Source: UBA8337 sp965658615 (GTDB lineage: Bacteria; Pseudomonadota; Alphaproteobacteria; RS24). Taken from it: a stretch of 5,369 nucleotides of DNA. Below, in pieces: positions 1-4,774 of the stretch (its first letter is position 1; each line of letters starts with the position of its first letter). The translations under genes were made by a program, and so were the position numbers. The notes under the pieces are model-generated. The model made no database searches. It saw only the letters and a program-made list of their open reading frames with translations, and was not told the origin of the DNA. Location of the stretch: NCBI GenBank assembly GCA_965658615.1, contig CBFHSX010000072.1:1-5369 (forward strand), in the 5' to 3' direction.

Positions 1-2
1 CT

Positions 3-18
3 CCGCCTATTGCGGCGG
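3..18 (-). terminator. GC-rich hairpin just after the prenyltransferase-like gene, probable terminator cut by the window edge
   Basis: On the minus strand, two bases after the TAA stop of the last gene, CCGCC is followed by the six-base loop GCAATA and then GGCGG, a perfect 5-bp GC stem. The position is what a Rho-independent terminator of the three-gene operon would have. The T-tract that would prove it would lie outside the window, so the call rests on stem and position only. Confidence 0.4.
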
Positions 19-20
19 CT

Positions 21-1082
21 TTAGCCCCGCCCAACAAGCACGTCGCAGGCCGGTGTTGCTTGGTGCACGGCATCGGTTGCCAAAATGACGGCACCGGCGG
101 TCCAGGCCGGGCGTTCGACCGGCCAGAAGGCGGCTTGTTCGGTCTGCATGCCCATCCAATAAGCGCCGTTTGCGTCGCGGAATTTTTCCAACCACCTTAG
201 ATGCTCTTCGGCGCGGGGGCGGTCGCCATGCGCCAGAAGTGCCATAATCAGTTCGGCACTTTCCGCCACCGTTACCCAAGGCTCGTCTTCGACGCAGCGA
301 CAGCCAAAGCCGTCAATTACGAAATCATCCCAGCGTGCGGCGAGGCGGTCTGTCTCCTGTGCGGGCGATAGCGCGCCTGAGAGCACCGGATAATACCAAT
401 CCATGGAATAGCGCGTTTTCGGTTCCCATGTGCGGTCATAGCGCGCAGGTTTATGGGCCAATGCGTCGGCCAAATTTTCGCGCGCCTGTGTCCACGCTGC
501 CGCATTATGGCCCAGCGCATGGGCCAGCTTTTCGGCGCAGATGAGGCTCTTATGCACCGAGCTATTGCCGGTCACCAGCGCGTCATCTTCCGGCGTTTGC
601 GGATCCGGCGCGGCCCAGCGAATATCGCCTTCCGGCGCTTGCAGGGCGATGACGAAATCTATCGCGGCCTTCACCATCGGCCATTGCGCGGCGGTATAAT
701 CCGTGTCGCCATGCAGGCAATAATGGTGCCAAATCGCAGTGGCGATATAGGCGATGAAATTCGTGTCGCGGATTTTATGGCCATCCTCGACGCCCTGCAT
801 GGTGAATTGGTGCAGCTCTTCATCGATTGGCACGGCGCTGCCCAATTGCCCCCACCACGAGCCGTCGACGGCTTGCGTGTTGCGCAAATAAGCAATGGCG
901 TGTTCGGCGGCCTTGCGTTCACCGATCAGGTTCAGCCCCATGGCAGCTTCGAGATGGTTCCACGGGTCGATAACGCCGTTTTTGAACCACGGGATAGAGC
1001 CATCCGGGTTTTGCAGACCCAAAATCGTGTCGCGCGCACCGTTAAAATAATCACCAAACGGGCTGGGCGTCGCCGCACTCAT
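21..1082 (-). CDS. Prenyltransferase/squalene-cyclase-fold (alpha/alpha toroid) protein, function unknown
   Basis: This 353-residue protein has no signal peptide or membrane segment, so it is probably cytosolic. It carries QxxDGS-type repeats at residues 24-29 and 70-75, with weaker versions near 'QAPEG' and 'DANGAYW'. These resemble the QW-like repeats of terpenoid cyclases and protein prenyltransferase beta subunits. Distinctive blocks are DPWNHLEAAMGL (39-50) and DTNFIAYIATAIWHHY (106-121). I recall similar blocks in actinobacterial proteins labelled 'prenyltransferase', but did not check this. No DxDD or DDxxD motif is present, so terpene cyclase or classical prenyl-transfer chemistry is not supported; a sugar- or lipid-binding toroid is equally possible. 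The ATG overlaps the methyltransferase stop (ATGA), and GGAAG lies 7 nt upstream, which fixes the start and suggests translational coupling. It is the last gene of the trio. The fold call is fairly safe; the function is open. Confidence 0.8.
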   Translation of the reverse strand: MSAATPSPFGDYFNGARDTILGLQNPDGSIPWFKNGVIDPWNHLEAAMGLNLIGERKAAEHAIAYLRNTQAVDGSWWGQLGSAVPIDEELHQFTMQGVEDGHKIRDTNFIAYIATAIWHHYCLHGDTDYTAAQWPMVKAAIDFVIALQAPEGDIRWAAPDPQTPEDDALVTGNSSVHKSLICAEKLAHALGHNAAAWTQARENLADALAHKPARYDRTWEPKTRYSMDWYYPVLSGALSPAQETDRLAARWDDFVIDGFGCRCVEDEPWVTVAESAELIMALLAHGDRPRAEEHLRWLEKFRDANGAYWMGMQTEQAAFWPVERPAWTAGAVILATDAVHQATPACDVLVGRG

Positions 1083-1807
1083 GCGCTGTCTTCCGGCTTG
1101 TCGAAATACAGCACCACGCTTTTGCCCATAAGCGGGTCCGCCAGCGCCGACAGGGCGCGCAGGGGCAGCGGGTTTTTCAGGATCTCGATCTCCAGCAGTT
1201 TTTTATAGGCGCGGACCAAAAGATTGCGGTCATTATTGACGCCAATGGCGCAGCGCAGCCACCAATAAGGGCTGTGCAGACCGTGCTTTAAATGCGTGCG
1301 TACAAAAGTAAAGCCGAGCGCCTCGAAATCGGCGCGCAAATCGCCTTTGCGGAAAATCCGCACATGGCCCCCCGGCGTGTTGTGATATGCCTCGGAGAAT
1401 AGCCAGCAAATTTGCTCCGGCCAGCGATGCGGTACGGAAATACCGATACGCCCGCCCGGCTTGGTGATGCGCCAAATCTCGGTCAGCGCGCCCTGATAAT
1501 CGGGGATATGCTCCAGCACTTCCGAGCAAATCAAGCGGTCGAAACTATTATCGGCAAAGGGCAGGGCCAGCGCATCGCCGACGCTCAAATCATAGCGTCG
1601 CGGCGCACCGGTCTGCGGCGATAAATCAGGATGCGCCTGAAAGCCGTTGCGGGTGATGACGACATCGTCGAACCCCAGATCCAAGCCGACGGCGCGGCAG
1701 CGTTTGTGAAAATAGGCGGCATGTGTGTGGCGGCCATGGCCGCAGCCCAAATCGAGCAGGCTATGGCCATCTTTGAGCTGCAAATAATCGAGATTAATGG
1801 TCTGCAT
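1079..1807 (-). CDS. Class I SAM-dependent methyltransferase (Methyltransf_11 type)
   Basis: This 242-residue protein is predicted to transfer a methyl group from S-adenosylmethionine to an unknown acceptor. SAM-binding motif I is DLGCGHGRH (19-27), the acidic strand-2 end is GLDL (41-44), GDA lies at 77-79, and the post-motif block SEVLEHI (95-101) is followed by the KPGGRIGISVPH strand (116-127). These are standard for the UbiE/Methyltransf_11 group. The frame is open another 90 codons upstream, but that part lies inside the glycosyltransferase gene and is not protein-like. The ATG at 1807, 8 bp after the glycosyltransferase stop, puts motif I at the usual place near the N-terminus. No clear Shine-Dalgarno precedes it, so translation may depend on coupling to the upstream gene. 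Its 3' end overlaps the next gene by 4 bp. The position between a glycosyltransferase and a toroid-fold protein suggests a glycosylated metabolite or lipid as acceptor (inference). Confidence 0.88.
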   Translation of the reverse strand: MQTINLDYLQLKDGHSLLDLGCGHGRHTHAAYFHKRCRAVGLDLGFDDVVITRNGFQAHPDLSPQTGAPRRYDLSVGDALALPFADNSFDRLICSEVLEHIPDYQGALTEIWRITKPGGRIGISVPHRWPEQICWLFSEAYHNTPGGHVRIFRKGDLRADFEALGFTFVRTHLKHGLHSPYWWLRCAIGVNNDRNLLVRAYKKLLEIEILKNPLPLRALSALADPLMGKSVVLYFDKPEDSA

Positions 1808-1815
1808 GGAGGGTA

Positions 1816-3126
1816 TTAAAGCGCGATACTGTGGTGCTTGGCCAGCGTTTGGCGATACAGGGCGACGACGTCGCGAGCGCAACGCTCCCATTTGAAATTG
1901 TCCAGAATATGCTGCCGTGCTTTCACCGACATGGCCGTGCGCCGCGTCGGGTCTTTCAGCAGGGCGTCGATCGCTTCGGCCAAAGCCGGCGGGTTGGAAT
2001 GCGGTACAACAAGGCCGGCATCGCCGACCACTTCGGGTAGCGAGCCACCGGTCGTGGCAATGGTCGGCACGCCGCAAGACAGCGCCTCGCCGGCCGGGAA
2101 GCCAAAGCCCTCATAGACCGAGGGCGACACGGCAATGGTCGCTTCGGCATAAAGGTCGCGTATTTCCTCGCCGGTCAGGCCGGAGACAAATTTGACGCGG
2201 TCGCGAATGCCGAGCTTGTTCAACAGATCCATCGTTTGGCCTTCGCGCAGCCGGCCTACCACCAGCAATTCAAGGTTAGGATGCGCGTCGAGCAGCGACG
2301 CATAGGCCTCGATGAGATAAATCAGCCCTTTGAGCGGTACATCGGCGCTGGCTGTCACCATCAGGCGATTGGTCTTGCGCGTGATATGCGGCTGCGGCTG
2401 AAACAGCTCATGGTCAATGCCGTGATGGATACGCACCATTTTTGCGGGATCAACGCCAAAGTCTTTCTCGACGTCGCGTTTGGTGCTGTCCGAGACCACA
2501 ATCAACGGGTCGAGCTGGCGCGCCACTTTGATTTGCATATTCAAGAACGAATACCAACGCCATTTGAGGAATTTTATATGCGGCCATTTGGCGTGGGCAA
2601 TATCGATGCGCTTATCCATGGTAATCGGATGGTGGATGGTGCCGACAACCGGCAGGCCCATATCGCGCACATCCAGCATGCCGTAACACAGCGTCTGATT
2701 GTCGTGCATTATGTCGTAATCATTAATCTTGTCGCACATATAGTCGGCCATGCGAACGCCAAATGTATAAGGCTCGGGAAAGCCGCCCCAATTATGGCTC
2801 CACCATTCGAATAAATCGGTCTTGTTGGACAGGATTTCGCGGTCGAGGCAGCTGATCGGATTGGCGCGCGCATACATGTCGAGCGATTGCAATTTGATGA
2901 GACCGATGCGCGGGTCAAGCTCGGGATAGGGCGGGCCGGAAATCACATCGACATGATGCCCCAGATCGACCAAGGCCTTCGAGATAAGGCGCATGTAAAT
3001 GCCCTGGCCGCCCGTATGCGGGTCGGAGCGATAACTCGGTAACAGGATGCGCAAAGGCGCGTCGCCCTTAATGGCTTCGATGCGCGCCGCCGGCAAATTG
3101 CCGATACTGGTCTCAGGTTTATTCAT
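1816..3126 (-). CDS. Glycosyltransferase family 4 (GT-B fold)
   Basis: This 436-residue enzyme should transfer a sugar from an activated nucleotide donor, with retention of configuration, to an unknown acceptor. The N-terminal Rossmann domain opens with LRILLPSYRSD and the glycine loop GGQG (39-42), typical of GT4 enzymes. HGID, near the middle, begins the linker to the donor-binding domain. The C-terminal domain shows the EX7E signature, E339 to E347 within YEGFGFPAGE (338-347), followed by CGVPTIATTGGSLPEVVGDAG. The length is normal for the family. There is no signal peptide or transmembrane segment, so it probably acts in the cytosol or at the inner membrane face. A GGGGA sequence 4 nt before the ATG is a weak ribosome-binding site, and a good promoter lies just upstream. 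It is the first gene of the trio. Donor and acceptor cannot be read from the sequence. Confidence 0.92.
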   Translation of the reverse strand: MNKPETSIGNLPAARIEAIKGDAPLRILLPSYRSDPHTGGQGIYMRLISKALVDLGHHVDVISGPPYPELDPRIGLIKLQSLDMYARANPISCLDREILSNKTDLFEWWSHNWGGFPEPYTFGVRMADYMCDKINDYDIMHDNQTLCYGMLDVRDMGLPVVGTIHHPITMDKRIDIAHAKWPHIKFLKWRWYSFLNMQIKVARQLDPLIVVSDSTKRDVEKDFGVDPAKMVRIHHGIDHELFQPQPHITRKTNRLMVTASADVPLKGLIYLIEAYASLLDAHPNLELLVVGRLREGQTMDLLNKLGIRDRVKFVSGLTGEEIRDLYAEATIAVSPSVYEGFGFPAGEALSCGVPTIATTGGSLPEVVGDAGLVVPHSNPPALAEAIDALLKDPTRRTAMSVKARQHILDNFKWERCARDVVALYRQTLAKHHSIAL

Positions 3127-3130
3127 AACA

Positions 3131-3135
3131 TCCCC
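3131..3135 (-). promoter_or_regulatory. Weak ribosome-binding site of the glycosyltransferase
   Basis: The minus strand reads GGGGA four bases before the ATG at 3126. The spacing is short, so this is a modest site, but it supports the annotated start. Confidence 0.45.
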
Positions 3136-3149
3136 GTCATTTGGCCGAG

Positions 3150-3178
3150 ACTATAGGGTGCGTGGCGGCGCGCCTCAA
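3150..3178 (-). promoter_or_regulatory. Sigma70-like promoter of the glycosyltransferase operon
   Basis: On the minus strand, TTGAGG (3178-3173, 4/6 to the -35 consensus) is followed by exactly 17 bp and TATAGT (3155-3150, 5/6 to TATAAT). The predicted transcription start near 3143 would give a leader of only about 17 nt before the ATG at 3126. The promoter lies in the 71-bp gap after the epoxide hydrolase and gives the trio its own start. No operator was recognised beside it. Confidence 0.6.
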
Positions 3179-3197
3179 GAGCCGAGGGCCAATATAT

Positions 3198-4187
3198 CTA
3201 GGCAAATCGCCGCGCCAGCCAATCGCTCATCAGGCGGGCCAATTCTTCTGGTTGTTCGTTTTGCGTCCAGTGGCCGCAATTGTCGATAATATGGGTTTCC
3301 AAGTCGGGGACATATTTATCCATGCCATCGGCCATGGAGGGCGGCAGCACGCGGTCATCGGCGGCGCAAATCATCAGACCGGGATGCGGCACATGCTGCA
3401 CCTGCGCGGCCGACATCTCCCAATTGCGGGTGAAATTGCGATACCAATTTATGCCACCGCGAAAGCCGGCGCGCTTAAAGCCATCGACATAATAGTCAAA
3501 ATCTTCCTCATTCAAGAGCGGCGCGCCGGGCCATAGCGTTTCGTCGTCTTCAAGCATGTTAAGCAATTCAATACGCATCCACGCGTCGCTGGGCGGCTCG
3601 CTTGGTGCTTCGGCATGGCTTTGGCGATACATCATGCGCAGCAGCTTGGCCGGATCGGCATCGAACACCGCCTCGGCGCGGCCATAATCTTGAAACATGG
3701 CGATATAAAAATCATCACCCATGGCACCGCGCATCAGCTTGATCGGGTCATCGGAAAGGCGCGGGATGAAAGGCGTGTTGACGCCGATAAGACCGGCAAT
3801 GCGGTCCGGATGATGAAACGGCAATTGCCACATCATAATGCCGCCCCAATCATGACCGGCAAAAACCGCCTTATCGAGGCCGTAAGCGTCCAGCAAATGC
3901 GCCATGTCGCCGGTCAGATGCGCCATATCGTAAAGCGGCACACCGCTTGCATCGCCGGCATCATTTGTTGCTTTGCCGGTCAGGCCGAAGCCGCGCTGCT
4001 CGGGCACAATAACGTGCCAGCCCTGCGCCACCAGCAGCGGCACCACTTTGCGCCAGCTATAGGCCAATTCGGGCCAGCCATGGCACAAGACCACAGAGGG
4101 GCGGTCGCTGCGTTTGTCGCCCGCCTCAAACACCGCCATGCGCAAATCGGGCAGGTCGATATAATTCGGTTTGTGCCAATCAATCAT
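3198..4187 (-). CDS. Alpha/beta hydrolase, probable soluble epoxide hydrolase
   Basis: This 329-residue enzyme is predicted to hydrolyse epoxides to vicinal diols through a covalent aspartyl ester. The oxyanion-hole motif HGWPE is at 36-40. The nucleophile elbow GHDWGG is at 111-116, with D113 as nucleophile; Asp rather than Ser fits epoxide hydrolases (or dehalogenases). The likely acid is D278 in AADDRVLPP and the base is H306 in CGHW. Two lid tyrosines expected to activate the epoxide oxygen match Y161 (FYIAMFQ) and Y249 (NWYRNF), which favours epoxide hydrolase over haloalkane dehalogenase. The length is typical. There is no signal peptide, so it should be cytosolic. GAGAG 7 nt before the ATG is a plausible ribosome-binding site. 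It follows the secreted-protein gene by 29 bp and may share its transcript. The natural substrate is unknown; detoxification or lipid-epoxide turnover are possibilities. Confidence 0.88.
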   Translation of the reverse strand: MIDWHKPNYIDLPDLRMAVFEAGDKRSDRPSVVLCHGWPELAYSWRKVVPLLVAQGWHVIVPEQRGFGLTGKATNDAGDASGVPLYDMAHLTGDMAHLLDAYGLDKAVFAGHDWGGIMMWQLPFHHPDRIAGLIGVNTPFIPRLSDDPIKLMRGAMGDDFYIAMFQDYGRAEAVFDADPAKLLRMMYRQSHAEAPSEPPSDAWMRIELLNMLEDDETLWPGAPLLNEEDFDYYVDGFKRAGFRGGINWYRNFTRNWEMSAAQVQHVPHPGLMICAADDRVLPPSMADGMDKYVPDLETHIIDNCGHWTQNEQPEELARLMSDWLARRFA

Positions 4188-4216
4188 GGGCGTGCTCTCG
4201 GCTTTCGGGTCAGCTA

Positions 4217-4492
4217 TTACGGACGGAAAAAATAGTCTTTTTTATCGGCTTTTGAAATCGCCGACAGGCACGACTCTTCATCCGTATACAGAAAGGCATA
4301 AACATAGGCGCGCTTGCCATCCATGACGAGGCGGCAAAAACCGGCATCTTCATTTGGCTGATTATCGGGGCATTCGGCCATATCAATATGCGGGATATTG
4401 GCTTCGAACTCCGAATAGGGGACAGGGCATTGGCTCGCCATGGCGGCTTGGGGCAGCCCCAAAAGGGCGGCAATCATAAGGGCTTTTTTCAT
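4217..4492 (-). CDS. Small secreted protein with four cysteines, function unknown
   Basis: I do not recognise this 91-residue protein. It begins with a clear Sec signal peptide: two lysines, a hydrophobic core (4-13) and an AMA cleavage motif, giving a mature form from about residue 20 (72 residues). Mature cysteines are at precursor positions 22, 41, 53 and 75, an even number that suits two disulfide bonds in the periplasm. The C-terminus is charged and aromatic (KKDYFFRP). The frame extends six codons upstream to a TTG at 4510, but the ATG at 4492 has GGAG 7 nt upstream and begins a classical signal peptide, so it is preferred. The gene ends with tandem stops TAA TAG. It lies 39 bp after the 52-residue gene and 29 bp before the epoxide hydrolase, so it is probably co-transcribed with them from the Fur-box promoter. 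A periplasmic structural or binding role is only a guess. Confidence 0.75.
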   Translation of the reverse strand: MKKALMIAALLGLPQAAMASQCPVPYSEFEANIPHIDMAECPDNQPNEDAGFCRLVMDGKRAYVYAFLYTDEESCLSAISKADKKDYFFRP

Positions 4493-4499
4493 TTTCACG

Positions 4500-4503
4500 C
4501 TCC
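4500..4503 (-). promoter_or_regulatory. Ribosome-binding site deciding the start of the secreted protein
   Basis: GGAG on the minus strand lies 7 nt before the ATG at 4492. It favours that start over the in-frame TTG at 4510. Confidence 0.6.
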
Positions 4504-4531
4504 GCTTCAATCGCTTTACGGGCGTGGGCTC

Positions 4532-4690
4532 TTAGCGAGACCGGAAGCCGGTAAAGATTAAAATATCTGCTTCGCGGCGTTGCGGCGCAGGGCTGCGCGG
4601 CCGTTTGGGAAGCAGCACAACCTTATCATAGCGTTGCGCGATACGCATTAATTCAAGCGTTGAATTGGCGGGGCCAAGGCGTCTGTGCAT
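4532..4690 (-). CDS. 52-residue protein of unknown function, first gene after the Fur box
   Basis: I do not recognise this short basic protein. It has a helix-prone segment (about 10-27, TLELMRIAQRYDKVVLLP), a basic proline/arginine-rich middle (28-39) and a hydrophobic C-terminal motif DILIFTGFR (42-50). No signal peptide, membrane helix or cysteine is present. The ATG at 4690 has AAGGA 6 nt upstream, the best ribosome-binding site in the window. The longer open frame to 4741 would translate through the Fur box and is rejected. The size and Fur-controlled position recall the haemin uptake protein HemP, but the typical HemP C-terminal YRLRxTxxGKLILTK pattern is absent. I loosely recall small alphaproteobacterial proteins ending in an 'ILxFTGVR'-like motif, unverified. 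The start signals and operator make a real gene likely; a role in iron limitation is inferred from the operator alone. Confidence 0.65.
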   Translation of the reverse strand: MHRRLGPANSTLELMRIAQRYDKVVLLPKRPRSPAPQRREADILIFTGFRSR

Positions 4691-4696
4691 GGTCGT

Positions 4697-4701
4697 TCCT
4701 T
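4697..4701 (-). promoter_or_regulatory. Ribosome-binding site of the 52-residue gene
   Basis: AAGGA on the minus strand lies 6 nt before the ATG at 4690. It fixes the start of the small gene and argues that the gene is real. Confidence 0.65.
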
Positions 4702-4720
4702 GTCGGTTCTTTCCGTTATT

Positions 4721-4741
4721 GATATTGATAATCATTATCAA
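4721..4741. promoter_or_regulatory. Fur box (iron-responsive operator), nearly perfect
   Basis: The plus strand at 4721-4739 reads GATATTGATAATCATTATC, matching the classical 19-bp Fur box GATAATGATAATCATTATC at 18 of 19 positions. Inside it, TGATAATCATTATCA (4726-4740) is the perfect 7-1-7 palindrome, extended by one T/A pair to 17 bp (4725-4741). It lies over the -10 region of the promoter for the 52-residue gene, so Fe-loaded Fur would block RNA polymerase. Nothing on the plus strand is divergently transcribed from it, so the minus-strand genes are its only visible target. Confidence 0.88.
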
Positions 4742-4760
4742 CTAGAGCGAGACCTGTCAA
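4732..4760 (-). promoter_or_regulatory. Fur-overlapped sigma70-like promoter of the 52-residue gene
   Basis: A perfect -35 TTGACA occupies 4760-4755 on the minus strand. The -10 could be TAATGA (4737-4732, 17-bp spacer) or GATAAT (4739-4734, 15-bp spacer); both lie inside the Fur box. Transcription would start about 30-40 nt before the ATG at 4690. The promoter begins 14 bp after the upstream epimerase stop, and no terminator is seen between them, so read-through from that gene is also possible. Confidence 0.6.
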
Positions 4761-4774
4761 GCAAGCTCGGTAAG

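Noticed and set aside
453..1208. 251-codon open frame on the plus strand
   Set aside because: It is antisense to the prenyltransferase-like gene and the end of the methyltransferase, has no family features, and is explained by high-GC codon bias opening the opposite strand.
2236..2814. 192-codon open frame on the plus strand
   Set aside because: It lies wholly inside the glycosyltransferase gene on the other strand, which has clear family motifs; no ribosome-binding site or domain supports it.
3198..4187. Haloalkane dehalogenase as an alternative for the Asp-nucleophile hydrolase
   Set aside because: The two lid tyrosines in epoxide-hydrolase contexts (FYIAMFQ and NWYRNF) and the HGWPE motif favour epoxide hydrolase.
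3615..4235. 206-codon open frame on the plus strand
   Set aside because: It is antisense to the epoxide hydrolase with its catalytic residues intact; the His/Ala-rich translation looks like a shadow.
4493..4531. CACGC/GCGTG inverted repeat as a terminator between the two small genes
   Set aside because: A 5-bp stem with a loop of about 21 bases and no T-tract is within chance expectation.
4540..4552. Perfect inverted repeat ACCGG-AAG-CCGGT as a terminator
   Set aside because: It lies inside the 3' end of the 52-residue coding region, the stem is only 5 bp and no T-tract follows on either strand.
4532..4690. The 52-residue gene as haemin uptake protein HemP
   Set aside because: Size and Fur control fit, but the typical HemP C-terminal pattern (YRLRxTxxGKLILTK) is absent.
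4535..4754. GCGAGACC occurring at 4535-4542 and 4747-4754 as a possible repeat
   Set aside because: Eight shared bases without matching flanks are not enough to call a repeat or an attachment site.
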